Position numbers and translations under genes: made by a program
The notes under the pieces: model-generated
The model's database searches: none
Told to the model about the DNA's origin: nothing
What the model saw: only the letters and a program-made list of their open reading frames with translations
In this document: positions 54,797-64,000 of the stretch, piece by piece
How positions within the stretch are numbered: the first letter of the stretch is position 1
How the letters are laid out: the number at the start of each line of letters is the position of its first letter
Assembly: GCA_019359595.1 (NCBI GenBank)
Contig: JAHHGZ010000027.1
Coordinates: 1-64,000 of the forward strand
Direction of reading: 5' to 3'
Source: Cyanomargarita calcarea GSE-NOS-MK-12-04C
GTDB taxonomy: Bacteria; Cyanobacteriota; Cyanobacteriia; Cyanobacteriales; Nostocaceae
Length of the DNA stretch: 64,000 bases

Positions 54797-55735
54797 ATGA
54801 CTAGTGACCATTCATTACTTATCGTTGCTCCAGATAGCAATGTCACTCCAACCGATAAGATTTTGGAATCGCTACTTGAGGAGTTGCTGGTTCCTCAAGA
54901 TTTTCAGGGATGGGGTGGAAAACTAAAAGCAAGAGGCATTTCTATGCTTAATGCATACAATCCCCTCCATATGATAGATAAAATCCAGGGAAAAGAGCTA
55001 AAACCATCTGAAAGAGCTATATATTTAGACACTATGAAGCCTCTCTTGCTCTATTTGATGCGACGACTCTATCAGGTTGATTTACCGAGAATGATGCCTG
55101 AGGCTTTGGTAGTATCTCCAGATGATAAACGTTTGAGAGACTTCCAGTGTAGTGACGATCATTTCCTATCAAACGTAGTTTATGTCAGACATCCTGCTGC
55201 TTCCACCTATTTTCTGAGGGTCGCAGAGTTTCACGAAAAACTTCTGGATGAAAAAAGAAGTGAATTCCTTCAGCTACTAACCAGTCTAGGGGCAAAAAGA
55301 ATCAACTTAATTGACAAAAATCAGCAGGGCAAGAGTGGTAGTACGAGTGCAAAAATCGACGATCCAACAAGTATAGCTGACGTTAAGGCTGAGGCTAAAA
55401 TGGAGCATATTTTTTCTTCAGAGCTAAAAGTTGATGGAGAATTTGACCTTCCAACAATTCCTCCAAGGGTTCCAGATGGTTTGAAATGGCTGAAGAAGGA
55501 AAGTTCGTGGCAGACAATAGTACATGGAAGACAAAATGGAAATTGGATGAAAAAGTATAATGTCAGTTTTACCTATACTCAGAACTTTGGCATTACATCT
55601 AATGTTGTTGCTAAGTTAGAAGGTTTTGGAGTGAGTATAGGTGGTAATTTTTCTAATATGAAAACAATTGAGCAAGAGTACTTTGTGGAATTTTACTCAC
55701 CCGAGGACTATGAAAATAAACGAAGATGGAAATAA
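54797..55735 (+). CDS. unknown protein divergent from the Hsp70-like locus
   Basis: This 312-residue protein has AGGAAGG five bases before ATG 54797. The N-terminal half is helical (LLEELLVPQDFQGWGGKLKA, SERAIYLDTMKPLLLYLMRR). The C-terminal 70 residues look like beta-strands with many aromatics and glycines (NVSFTYTQNFGITSNVVAKL, FGVSIGGNFS). There is no signal peptide and no family I know. It shares a 120-bp promoter region with the membrane-protein gene, which suggests a common role. Confidence 0.6.
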   Translation: MTSDHSLLIVAPDSNVTPTDKILESLLEELLVPQDFQGWGGKLKARGISMLNAYNPLHMIDKIQGKELKPSERAIYLDTMKPLLLYLMRRLYQVDLPRMMPEALVVSPDDKRLRDFQCSDDHFLSNVVYVRHPAASTYFLRVAEFHEKLLDEKRSEFLQLLTSLGAKRINLIDKNQQGKSGSTSAKIDDPTSIADVKAEAKMEHIFSSELKVDGEFDLPTIPPRVPDGLKWLKKESSWQTIVHGRQNGNWMKKYNVSFTYTQNFGITSNVVAKLEGFGVSIGGNFSNMKTIEQEYFVEFYSPEDYENKRRWK

Positions 55736-55855
55736 GGATGAAGCTGACTCATGGGCATAGGAAAGCTGTAAACACCTCCACGTGCCGCAAGGTTATTGTC
55801 GTTTTGTTGCAAAATATAAACAGGGGAAGTCAGATTTTTATTGGGATAGTCCCCC

Positions 55856-57001
55856 TTATTCTTCACTAAGTCCTCCAGTTAAGACATTTTTCTTATCAGT
55901 AGAAATGATATGCAAATCGACATTTTTGAGCAACCTAACCAATTTTTGAGTTAAAGACCCTTTGAGGAGAATTTTCCAACGCGATCGCTGACTTTCACCA
56001 ATGACTATCTGAGTAATCCGATATTTTTCTGCAACTTCTGCGATCGCCTTGGCTATATTATTGCTATTGACACGCATGAAAGTACCTTCAAATTCTTTGC
56101 AAAGTTTTTCACAGGTATCTATATGCAGGCTTTCTTCTTTGCTGAGGAAACGGTCTGGATCGGCGATAAATACGGTAAAAAGTGGAGCATTCATGTAACC
56201 AGCAATCCGTGCCCCCCGACGTAACAACTGGATTGAGTTGGGATAAGTTGATACACAAACCAAAACCCGTTCGCGAATATTACAGACTGCTCCGTTGGCA
56301 ATGTCACCATTTGAAAAGGCTATACCTAGCCCTCTGGCATCTTCTTCTATATTGTCTGCTACTTCCCGCAGTGCCAATTCCCGCAAAGCAATCAAATTGC
56401 GACGTTGGAAAAAGTTAGATAGGGATTGATCAATTTTTTCTGGGGCGTAAATCTTACCTTCGCGCAATCTTTCTTGTAGGGTTTCTGGGGTAACATCGAC
56501 TACTACCACTTCATCCGCTTCTTCTAGGATGCGGTCAGGAACTCGCTCCCGCACTACTACCCCTGTAATCCTGACTACCAAGTCGTTCAAGCTCTCCAAA
56601 TGCTGAATATTCATTGTGGAGTAAACATCAATACCGTTCTCCAAAATGAATTCCACATCTTGGTAACGTTTTTCTCGTAGGGAGCCGGGGACATTGGTAT
56701 GTGCCAATTCATCGATTAACGCCAACTGAGGCGATCGCGCAACAATTGCTAGAGTATCCATTTCCGTCAGAAGAAGACCAGCCCGAGGAATTTCCTTGCG
56801 GGGTATTATATCCAACCCTTCCGCTTTTTGTGCCGTTTCCTTGCGTCCGTGGGTTTCCAAAAGCCCAACAACAACATCAAGACCTTCCTCTTTGAGTCTG
56901 TGGGCTTCTTCCAACATTTTGTAGGTTTTACCCACCCCAGGAGACATACCGATAAAAATTTTGTGTTTACCCCGTCGTGCCGGACGAATTGAAGAGTTCA
57001 C
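55856..57001 (-). CDS. kdpD: short KdpD: N-terminal domain and USP domain only
   Basis: This 381-residue protein covers the KdpD N-terminal P-loop domain (GMSPGVGKTYKML at about 18-30, LALIDELAHTN) and the universal-stress-like domain (CVSTYPNSIQLLRRGARIAG). It ends before the membrane helices and histidine kinase. Short KdpD forms are known from Anabaena and other cyanobacteria and need another kinase to signal. It is the last gene of kdpA-B-F/G-C-D, preceded by a heptamer repeat. Confidence 0.88.
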   Translation of the reverse strand: MNSSIRPARRGKHKIFIGMSPGVGKTYKMLEEAHRLKEEGLDVVVGLLETHGRKETAQKAEGLDIIPRKEIPRAGLLLTEMDTLAIVARSPQLALIDELAHTNVPGSLREKRYQDVEFILENGIDVYSTMNIQHLESLNDLVVRITGVVVRERVPDRILEEADEVVVVDVTPETLQERLREGKIYAPEKIDQSLSNFFQRRNLIALRELALREVADNIEEDARGLGIAFSNGDIANGAVCNIRERVLVCVSTYPNSIQLLRRGARIAGYMNAPLFTVFIADPDRFLSKEESLHIDTCEKLCKEFEGTFMRVNSNNIAKAIAEVAEKYRITQIVIGESQRSRWKILLKGSLTQKLVRLLKNVDLHIISTDKKNVLTGGLSEE

Positions 57002-57009
57002 GTTAGTTG

Positions 57010-57064
57010 TTGGTTATTGGTTATTGGTTATTGGTTATTGGTTATTGGTTATTGGTTATTGGTT
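57010..57064. repeat. tandem heptamer repeat (TTATTGG) between kdpC and kdpD
   Basis: About eight copies of TTATTGG, followed by CTAACTC units to about 57100, fill the kdpC-kdpD gap. Confidence 0.95.
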
Positions 57065-57109
57065 GTTTACTCCTAACTCCTAACTCCTAACTCCTAACCA
57101 CTAACCATT

Positions 57110-57712
57110 CTATTGATTTTGTTTGCGATTCTGCTCTTTAAGGTCAAGAGCATAATTTAATCTCAGAACATTGACTCCAGGCTCACCAAAAATGCCTAGA
57201 AATCGACCATCAGTATACCTATCAATTAAAGGTTTAATTTCATCTGGCTGTACACTACGGGCACGAGCAACCCTGTCTAACTGTTCCTCTGCTGCTTCCA
57301 CTGAAATATGGGGGTCTAAACCAGAACCAGAGGTATAGACTAAATCCGCTGGAGGTTTAATATTTTCATCTTTAAGGGTATTTGCCTGTTCAACAATTCT
57401 ACTTAACAAATCTGGATTGCTGGGAGCAAGATTGCTGGCACCAGATATACCAGTTGGCTTGGCTTGTTTGCCTTGGCTGTAACGAATTGTACTGGGACGA
57501 CCATGAAAATAACGGTCGGTTCTGAACTGTTGACCAATCAAAGTCGAACCAATTGGTTGTCCCTCAATATTTTGCATCATACTGCCCTTAGCCTGAAACG
57601 GAAACGCTACTTGACCCACTGCAAGTATTAGTAGTGGATAAACGATCGCCGTCAGCACCCAGAAAACCAGAGTCATGCGAATAGCTCTGGTTATGTTTCG
57701 CACAATAGACAT
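57110..57712 (-). CDS. kdpC: potassium-transporting ATPase subunit KdpC
   Basis: This 200-residue protein has one N-terminal helix (about 12-36). The KdpC blocks GSTLIGQQF, SNLAPSNPDLL and YTSGSGLDPHIS are followed by the RARSV segment. KdpC assembles and stabilises the complex and raises ATP affinity of KdpB. The ATG at 57712 is preceded by a weak site. It follows the KdpF/KdpG-like gene by 128 bp. Confidence 0.93.
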   Translation of the reverse strand: MSIVRNITRAIRMTLVFWVLTAIVYPLLILAVGQVAFPFQAKGSMMQNIEGQPIGSTLIGQQFRTDRYFHGRPSTIRYSQGKQAKPTGISGASNLAPSNPDLLSRIVEQANTLKDENIKPPADLVYTSGSGLDPHISVEAAEEQLDRVARARSVQPDEIKPLIDRYTDGRFLGIFGEPGVNVLRLNYALDLKEQNRKQNQ

Positions 57713-57840
57713 TAGTAGCGTACCGTTTGAGAATCTTTGAAAATTTCTAAAAATCTTTAGCTAATTATAGTTATTTATTGACGCTTTTGCCCCCTGCCCC
57801 CAATTCAAAGGGGGAAGGACATTTAGCAACATAAGTCCTA

Positions 57841-58119
57841 TTAATAACGCTCCGGTCGAAAAACAACATCAAACAAATAAACAACAAGCGCTAAAGTCAC
57901 CAACCCCAAACCACCAAGCGCATAAGCATAACGGGGTTCCAAATTGGCACCAGTCGCTGCATACACACAAGGTGCAACCAAAACATTCAGACACAACCCT
58001 ACAAAAATTACTAAAGGTAACCTTTGCCGACAGAATTCACCCCAAATAAAAGCTATCGCTTCCATTACATCCGCTAAAAACCCCACACTAACCATCCTTT
58101 GAAGAAAAGTCTTTTTCAT
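57841..58119 (-). CDS. kdpF: KdpF-like subunit with N-terminal extension (KdpG position)
   Basis: This 92-residue protein sits between kdpB and kdpC. Its last 28 residues (LGGLGLVTLALVVYLFDVVF, then RPERY) match KdpF, the small helix that stabilises KdpABC. The first 60 residues add another helix (about 34-54) and a basic start not found in Escherichia coli KdpF. In Anabaena the gene at this place is called kdpG. It is likely a KdpF with an added membrane helix. Confidence 0.75.
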   Translation of the reverse strand: MKKTFLQRMVSVGFLADVMEAIAFIWGEFCRQRLPLVIFVGLCLNVLVAPCVYAATGANLEPRYAYALGGLGLVTLALVVYLFDVVFRPERY

Positions 58120-58181
58120 CTGCGTCCCTCAGCGTCCTACCCTACACAGAATGCGTACAGCGCATACTGTGGTTTGTTCTT

Positions 58182-58285
58182 TTTAATACCCCGACCTAAT
58201 CGGGGTTGCCCGTTTTGAGTTGGGGTCCCAATGCCGATCTCAAAACCTTCTTCCTTCTTCCTTCTTCCTTCTTCCTTCATTTTTT
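58182..58285. repeat. intergenic repeat module, copy 2
   Basis: Same module as 53571-53665: CCCCGACC...CGGGG hairpin, GTTTTGAGTTGGGGTC and a CTTCCTTCTT-rich tail. It fills the kdpB-kdpF gap. Confidence 0.7.
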
Positions 58286-58319
58286 GACAATGAAGCAAGA
58301 ACTCTAATCCAAAATCGTA

Positions 58320-60425
58320 CTACGCCAAACCAACCGCCGTAATCAACAAATCAAGCAACTTAATCGCAATAAACGGTGCAACCACACCACCCAACCCATA
58401 AATCAAAATATTCCTTTGCAACAACTGATTCGCCGTCAACGGACGAAACTTTACACCAGTCAAAGCCAAAGGAATTAAAGCGGGAATAATCAAAGCATTG
58501 TAAATTAGAGCCGACAACACCGCCGAATTCGTACTAGTCAACTTCATAATATTCAGACTTTGCAAATTCGCCGAAGCAAAAATCACCGGAATAATCGCAA
58601 AATACTTAGCAATATCATTCGCAAGGGAAAACGTCGTCAATGCCCCCCGAGTAATCAACAACTGCTTACCAATCCCCACAATATCAATCAACTTCGTCGG
58701 GTCAGAATCCAAATCCACCATATTCGCAGCTTCTTTCGCCGCCTGAGTCCCTGTATTCATTGCTACCCCAACATTTGCTTGAGCCAACGCCGGCGCATCA
58801 TTAGTACCATCCCCAGTCATTGCCACCAACTTACCTTCCGCCTGTTCCCGTTGAATCACCGCGATTTTATCTTCTGGTGTCGCTTCGGCAATAAAATCAT
58901 CCACCCCAGCTTCTCTAGCAATTACAGAAGCAGTAATTCCGTTATCTCCAGTTAACATAATCGTCCGCACACCCATGCGCCGCAACTGCTCAAAACGCTC
59001 CTTGATTCCCGGTTTCACAATATCCTTGAGATAGATAATGCCGTATAGGTCGCTATCCAAACAAACCGCTAGGGGCGTACCTCCCAACTCAGAAACTCGC
59101 TCGTATGCAGCATCCAACTCTGGCGTATCATTACCATTTCTGGAACGCACAAATCCCTTAATCGCATTCACCGCACCTTTACGCGCCTCACGCCCACCTG
59201 GTAAATTAGTACCACTCATCCGAGTTTTTGCCGAGAATTCCACACCCTCCGCCTGACTGCGGTCAAAATCTGCCTTTGCCCCTAATTTTTCCGCCAGTCG
59301 GACAATCGATTTTCCCTCGGGTGTATCATCATACACACTTGCGACCAGAGCAACTTCGGCCATTTCTTCCATTGAGTGATTGTTAATCGGGATAAATTCC
59401 TCAGCCAAACGGTTACCCAAAGTAATCGTCCCGGTTTTATCTAATATTAGGGTGTTAACATCACCGCAGGCCTCTACTGCCCGTCCAGAAGTCGCAATCA
59501 CGTTAAATTGGGCGACCCTATCCATTCCCGCAATCCCGATCGCACTCAACAATCCACCGATGGTTGTGGGAATTAGCGCCACCAACAAAGCAATCAAGAC
59601 TGCTACACTCACCGGACTGTCTACATAGTAAGCCATTGAGGGCAACGTCACCACAACAAAGACAAACACCAAAGTCAGAACCGCTAACAACACAGTCAGA
59701 GCAATTTCATTCGGTGTTTTCGAGCGTTCTGCCCCTTCCACCAAGGCAATCATCCGGTCGATAAAGCCTTTGCCGGGGTCAGCAGTCACCCGGATAATTA
59801 ATTCATCCGAGATAATACGAGTACCACCTGTCACCGAACTCGCAACATCTGAGCCTGTTTCCTTCAGTACAGGTGCAGATTCCCCAGTAATCGCCGATTC
59901 GTCCACGCTGGCGACCCCCATTGTGACTTCCCCATCGGCGGGGATGACATCGCCAGCAACCACATATATATTATCCCCACGTTTCAGGCTGGTAGATGGG
60001 ACTTCACTAATTGACCCATCAAGTGCGAGTTTTTTGGCGGTTGTATCTGATTTGGTTGACCTTAGGGCATCAGCTTGCGCTTTACCTCGTCCTTCTGCTA
60101 CGGCTTCGGCAAAGTTGGCAAACAGAACAGTAAAGAACAAAATTCCTGCAATCAAACCGTTGAATAGTCGCGGGTTTTTACCTGTGGCTGGGCCAAAAAA
60201 GTTGGGGTCAATTGTTACTACAAGAGTGATGAGAGTTCCAACCCAAACCAAAAACATCACTGGATTTTTGATTGCATTTTTGGGATTGAGCTTGACAAAA
60301 GCGTCTTTTATTGCTCTTTGGTAAAGTCCTTGGGTATTGACTTTAGTTTTATTGCCAGAACGGCGGCGATCGCCTGGACGAGAACGTCGGGGTTTTGGGG
60401 AGCTGTTATTTGCTGCTGAGTCCAT
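58320..60425 (-). CDS. kdpB: potassium-transporting ATPase subunit KdpB
   Basis: This 701-residue P-type ATPase carries TGES (180-183), the phosphorylation motif DKTGT (329-333) and [11 protein letters not shown]. It is the catalytic subunit of the KdpFABC potassium pump. A Pro/Arg/Ser-rich leader of about 30 residues precedes the usual start, and it lacks an N-terminal metal-binding domain. It is 105 bp past kdpA on the same strand, and the gap holds CTAACTC-type repeats. Confidence 0.96.
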   Translation of the reverse strand: MDSAANNSSPKPRRSRPGDRRRSGNKTKVNTQGLYQRAIKDAFVKLNPKNAIKNPVMFLVWVGTLITLVVTIDPNFFGPATGKNPRLFNGLIAGILFFTVLFANFAEAVAEGRGKAQADALRSTKSDTTAKKLALDGSISEVPSTSLKRGDNIYVVAGDVIPADGEVTMGVASVDESAITGESAPVLKETGSDVASSVTGGTRIISDELIIRVTADPGKGFIDRMIALVEGAERSKTPNEIALTVLLAVLTLVFVFVVVTLPSMAYYVDSPVSVAVLIALLVALIPTTIGGLLSAIGIAGMDRVAQFNVIATSGRAVEACGDVNTLILDKTGTITLGNRLAEEFIPINNHSMEEMAEVALVASVYDDTPEGKSIVRLAEKLGAKADFDRSQAEGVEFSAKTRMSGTNLPGGREARKGAVNAIKGFVRSRNGNDTPELDAAYERVSELGGTPLAVCLDSDLYGIIYLKDIVKPGIKERFEQLRRMGVRTIMLTGDNGITASVIAREAGVDDFIAEATPEDKIAVIQREQAEGKLVAMTGDGTNDAPALAQANVGVAMNTGTQAAKEAANMVDLDSDPTKLIDIVGIGKQLLITRGALTTFSLANDIAKYFAIIPVIFASANLQSLNIMKLTSTNSAVLSALIYNALIIPALIPLALTGVKFRPLTANQLLQRNILIYGLGGVVAPFIAIKLLDLLITAVGLA

Positions 60426-60530
60426 ATTTTTAAGAGTTAGGAATTAGGAGTTAAGAGTTAGGAGTTAGGAGTTGGAAGTTAGAAGTTTTGAACTCTTAAC
60501 TCATCACTCCTAACTCCTAACTTTTGAACC

Positions 60531-62216
60531 TTACCCTCCTGCGGCTAGTTTAAAACCTTCGGCAATTGGGCCTAATGCGAGAACTGGGAAGAATGTCAGT
60601 ACGCCTAATATCAAAATTACACCGGCGGTGACACCTGTAAACAGGGTAGTGTCAGTCCTAAGCGTGCCTCGGGTTTCGGGTACTGGTTGTTTGTGTGCCA
60701 TGCTGTCGGCTAAAAGTAACATGGCAATAATCGGCACGTAGCGTCCCAGTAATATACTGAAAGCGGTGCTTAAGTTCCACCATAGAGTCCCATCGCCTAA
60801 CCCTTCAAAACCGGACCCATTGTTAGCAGCGGCTGAGGTATATTCATAAACTACTTGGGAAATACCGTGAAATCCTGGATTGCTGATTCCTGATAGAGTT
60901 TGAGGATAAGCTAGAGCTAGAGCACTGGGAATTAAAACGGCGATCGGGTGAATCAAAAGGACGACGCTGGCAAGGACGATTTCTCGCTTTTCAATTTTGC
61001 GTCCCAAAAATTCTGGGGTGCGTCCCACCATCAATCCGGTCAAAAATACGGTCAGAATTAGGTAAATAAATAGGTAAGCTGTTCCAGTTCCTTGACCACC
61101 CCAGATAATCTGTAAAAACATATTTAATAGGGTGGAGAAACCTCCTGGTGCCATCAGAGAATCGTGCATTCCATTGACTGCACCACACATGGTTGCGGTA
61201 GTGGCGATCGCCCACAATGCTGTTTGTGCCCAGCCAAATCTGATTTCTTTGCCTTCTAAATTCGGCTGTTCGCTTCCCAATACCTTATTGATTAAGGGAT
61301 TGCCTTGCATTTCACCAGCGGCTGTGACTCCAATTAAAACCACGAAAATTATAAACACCATCCAAAACAATAGCCAAGCTTGTTTGATGTTGTTGGCGAA
61401 TAAGCCGTAGGTGTAAATCAACGATGCTGGAATCGAAATCATCGCAATGGTAGCGATTAAATTAGCCGCACTATTGGGATTCTCAAAAGGGTGAGCCGAG
61501 TTTGCACCAAAAAAACCGCCGCCATTTTCACCCAATTGTTTAATAATTTCAAAAGATGCAACTGGTCCTAAGGCTATGTATTGCGTCCCTCCTTCTAAAG
61601 TTTCTACTACCATCGTTCCGGCTAAAGTCTCGGGAACTCCCAACGCTAGTAAAACTATGGCACCAATAATTGAAATGGGTAGCAATATCCGCGTAATTCC
61701 ACGGGTAATATCTACATAAAAATTACCTAAAGGTCTACCTGTCAACCCTCGAATAAAGGCAATCCCGACTGCCAAGCCTGTAGCCGCTGAGACAAACATC
61801 AAAAAGCCCAAAGCCGATGTTTGACTGAAATAGCTGAAGGTTGTCTCACCGGAATAGTGTTGTTGGTCGGTATTCGTGAGAAAGGATATTGTTGTATGCA
61901 GTACCGTATCCCAAGTGGGGGTACCTAATTTGTTAGGGTTAAATGGTAAAAGTCTCTGGAAAGATAGCAGTAAATATACAAAAACTCCCATGACTAGATT
62001 GCTAAACAGTATTGACCGGGCATACTGCCAACCCGTCATATCATCTTTGCTCCGCACCCCCCCTAGGGCGTAGATCAGTGCTTCTCCTCGATTTAATACG
62101 GGGTCAAGTAGTGTTTTTTCCCCCATAAAAACGCGGGCTATGTATTTTCCGAACAATGGGGCGATCGCTATTACGATAACCAGCGTTACCCCAATCTGAA
62201 AAAATCCTTGTCCCAT
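60531..62216 (-). CDS. kdpA: potassium-transporting ATPase subunit KdpA
   Basis: This 561-residue channel-like subunit belongs to the SKT superfamily. The four selectivity filters are visible as [38 protein letters not shown] and [10 protein letters not shown]. It binds and passes potassium; KdpB supplies energy. It is the first gene of the operon, and the promoter would lie in 62217-62500. Start ATG 62216 ([11 protein letters not shown]) is standard. Confidence 0.96.
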   Translation of the reverse strand: MGQGFFQIGVTLVIVIAIAPLFGKYIARVFMGEKTLLDPVLNRGEALIYALGGVRSKDDMTGWQYARSILFSNLVMGVFVYLLLSFQRLLPFNPNKLGTPTWDTVLHTTISFLTNTDQQHYSGETTFSYFSQTSALGFLMFVSAATGLAVGIAFIRGLTGRPLGNFYVDITRGITRILLPISIIGAIVLLALGVPETLAGTMVVETLEGGTQYIALGPVASFEIIKQLGENGGGFFGANSAHPFENPNSAANLIATIAMISIPASLIYTYGLFANNIKQAWLLFWMVFIIFVVLIGVTAAGEMQGNPLINKVLGSEQPNLEGKEIRFGWAQTALWAIATTATMCGAVNGMHDSLMAPGGFSTLLNMFLQIIWGGQGTGTAYLFIYLILTVFLTGLMVGRTPEFLGRKIEKREIVLASVVLLIHPIAVLIPSALALAYPQTLSGISNPGFHGISQVVYEYTSAAANNGSGFEGLGDGTLWWNLSTAFSILLGRYVPIIAMLLLADSMAHKQPVPETRGTLRTDTTLFTGVTAGVILILGVLTFFPVLALGPIAEGFKLAAGG

Positions 62217-62497
62217 ATATTTTGTACTCAGTTATTATATATACTGTTGTGGTCTACTTGTATTGCATACCGTTGTCTTGTAGTCTTATTAATTCTATAT
62301 AATTTTGACATTACAACTTTGCTGCAAATTTGCTGTTTAAAATTTCTCTAGTGTCGAAAAATACTTATCTATTTTTATCTTTCAAAAAGTACATTATATC
62401 TCTAAGAGTATTAATTTACACTTTTTCCTGGGCGAATTTCAACTATTAGAAAGAGAAAAGGAAATTTTTCATTGAGCATACAGCGATAGGAATTATG
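62217..62497. other. probable kdp promoter region
   Basis: AT-rich leader upstream of kdpA with no gene. I do not see a clear response-regulator direct repeat. Confidence 0.4.
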
Positions 62498-62649
62498 GCG
62501 TTGCTGAATCCGGGTATGAATTGCTAAATTGACCCTCACCCTAGCCCTCTGTGCCAAGGGAGAGGGGACAAGAATTAAAAGCTCCCCTCTCCCCAAGGGA
62601 GAGGGGCTAGGAAGTGTGAGGGCAATTCATACCTCAATTCACCAACGCC
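62498..62649. mobile_element. MITE-like element with GGCGTTG ends
   Basis: The left end GGCGTTGCTGAATCCGGGTA pairs with the complement of the right end, which reads GGCGTTGGTGAATTGAGGTA; about 27 bp agree with a few mismatches. The middle is a CCCTCTCCC/GGGAGAGGG palindrome. No transposase. The GGCGTTGCTGAAT end is familiar from cyanobacterial insertion sequences. Confidence 0.6.
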
Positions 62650-62728
62650 GAAATTATATTGCATATTTGACATTGTTGTCGCAGAGATAATTATTTCTAG
62701 TCTATATCAATACGTTTTTTTTATATTT

Positions 62729-63858
62729 TTAATAATGATTTTGTGCATTACGCACAATGGTTTCAAAATCATCACAAAGCTTGTTAACTAAATCTTCGGT
62801 TTCCTTGAAAAAATAATCCCCAATCTCCCTACGATTTAAGACTTTATACTTGCGATAGATTTTGGCAAAATCATCATATATCTCATCTTCTGAGACATTA
62901 GAGTTGATTTTTACAACCAATCGTTTACCGTCATCGGCAATGCCTTTAATTTCTTTATCTAAAAATAGGGTATGAAGTTTTTTCTCGTCAAAGCCTGTTT
63001 GGAGTTTAGCCACGACGATAATTAAGCCGTTTTTCTTGAGAGCAAAGTTTTCTAAGACTTTCTCTTCACTGAGTCCATCATTAAGACCCGTAGCGCTTTG
63101 TTCGTCTTGGTTGCTGGAATAGATAATATAAATGGGAGCGTCGGCATATTTGGCGTATTTAGGCTGTTTGACCAGTTCGTTAAACTGTTGGGTCACTGCT
63201 TGTTTGTAGGCGATCGCGGCTTTGATTGAATACACCGCTAGCATGGCTTTGCCTGTACCCCGGATTTGGCGATAAACATCTTTGACGAGCAGATCGGCAA
63301 TGTATTGGGCAATTGCATAGATGCGATCGCGGTTTTCGTAAATTTGCTTTTTATCAGCATCTTTGTAGTTGGGTGCCTCAAAGCCCTCTAGTTCGTTGCT
63401 GGGGAGGTCAAACAGCATCTTGGAGGCAACGGGGACAATGTTTTTCAGGGGGTTGAGAATGAAGCCGTCTTTTATGGCTTCGTTCATGGTGTAAGAGTCG
63501 AAGGGTTTAAACTTCTCACTGGCATTAATCAACATTACCCGCTCTTGGCGATCGCCGGGTTTATTCTTATTCAATACCCAAAGATAAGTATAAATGCCTG
63601 TGTTAAAAAACTCATCCGTTGGTAATTGGATCACCGCTTCCAAAATGTCTGAATCCAGCATCCATTTCCGAATATTGCTTTCTGCCGAACCCGCATCCCC
63701 ACTAAATAGCGTCGAGCCATTGTGAACCACAACTCCCATTCCGTTCGCATTCAGCTTCGATATCAAATGCTGCATAAACAACAACTGACCATCGGAAATT
63801 GACGGTATATACTTAAACCGCTGAGTCTTGTCGTTCGTGATGTCCTTTTGATAACCCG
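62729..63858 (-). pseudogene. chimera of HsdM C-terminal and HsdR helicase fragments
   Basis: The frame is open from about 63880; the first ATG is 63784. Residues 1-135 from that ATG match the C-terminal part of a type I HsdM methylase (VVVHNGSTLFSGDAGSAESN, EAVIQLPTDEFFNTGIYTYL), and upstream TQRFKYIPSISDGQ continues it. After about residue 140 the protein becomes HsdR-like: IYAIAQYIADLLV, SIKAAIAYKQA, then IVVAKLQTGFDEKKLHTLFL with helicase motif V. Motif VI, the methylase motifs and Walker A are missing. It is an in-frame fusion left by a deletion. Confidence 0.8.
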
Positions 63859-63875
63859 CAAGGAACGTAAAGCTT

Positions 63876-64000
63876 ATGAGTCAGACCTTTGAAATGGATG
63901 ATGACTTACGCCCCGAATACGACTTTACCCAACTCCCTGTTGTAGCCCGTGGTCAAGGACGTAAACGATCCATCCTAACTGTCCAGCTAGATCCTGATGT
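63876..64000 (+). CDS. antitoxin-like protein, partial
   Basis: ATG 63876 begins MSQTFEMDDDLRPEYDFTQL, then RGQGRKRSILTVQLDPDV, running off the window. The LRPEYDF start resembles cyanobacterial antitoxin-like proteins and BrnA relatives. No partner is visible in the window. It diverges from the HsdM-HsdR chimera with less than 20 bp between the fossil and the start. Confidence 0.6.
   Translation, partial: MSQTFEMDDDLRPEYDFTQLPVVARGQGRKRSILTVQLDPD

Noticed and set aside
59770-60324. 184-codon frame opposite kdpB
   Set aside because: It lies entirely antisense to the well-supported kdpB and is Ser/Pro-rich as such shadows usually are.

Overview
This window is chromosomal DNA from a cyanobacterium, most likely a filamentous and probably heterocyst-forming one (order Nostocales). 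The palindrome GCGATCGC (HIP1) recurs throughout. There is a phycobilisome-degradation protein (NblA), a PatX-type RGSGR peptide with a TCCGGA (DIF+) promoter motif, a DevBCA-type exporter, a SigG-type sigma factor and a cyanobacterial kdp operon with a short KdpD. Gaps carry the 7-bp tandem repeats and small palindromic elements typical of these genomes.

Layout. 0-4.9 kb: tail of a TnpB-like protein, a dihydroorotase homologue with a degraded metal site, a double-domain histidine phosphatase, a secreted protein and a frameshifted YgiT antitoxin. 5-8.1 kb: a Bax1-like nuclease and an XPB-like helicase, a bacterial version of the archaeal XPB-Bax1 pair. 8.7-12.7 kb: a TPR protein, hypotheticals, a PD-(D/E)XK-like protein and a Lin0512 protein. 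12.8-19.2 kb: an AT-rich block with an orphan amidoligase, a Tat-exported LD-carboxypeptidase, a metallophosphoesterase and a membrane alpha/beta hydrolase. 19.3-24.9 kb: galU, a PIN-domain toxin-antitoxin pair, leuS and a decayed gamma-glutamylcyclotransferase gene. 25-30 kb: an envelope-related cluster of sigma factor SigG, its anti-sigma candidate, an L,D-transpeptidase, a ComFB/CdgR-type c-di-GMP receptor and an M23 peptidase.

30.7-34.9 kb: devBCA-type ABC exporter diverging from a TetR regulator, with two palindromic operators between them. 35-43.6 kb: a three-repeat protein, a zinc alcohol dehydrogenase, hicAB, a large FAD oxidoreductase, patX, a nuclease-TPR fusion and nblA. 44-48.8 kb: a Ser/Thr kinase, a hypothetical, anmK and an acetyltransferase. 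48.9-51.6 kb: a toxin-antitoxin graveyard with two intact and several broken modules. Two identical 112-bp MITEs sit there in opposite orientation, and one has split a DUF433 antitoxin gene. 51.6-55.7 kb: an undescribed-looking locus of an Hsp70-like ATPase with a C-terminal membrane domain, a membrane partner and a divergent unknown gene. 55.9-62.2 kb: kdpA-B-F/G-C-D. 62.7-64 kb: a chimera of HsdM and HsdR fragments and the start of an antitoxin-like gene.

The strongest candidates for follow-up are the Hsp70-like/membrane locus, the XPB-Bax1 pair, the orphan amidoligase divergon, the MITE pair inside the toxin-antitoxin graveyard, the HsdM-HsdR chimera and patX with its promoter. I saw no rRNA, tRNA or CRISPR array.
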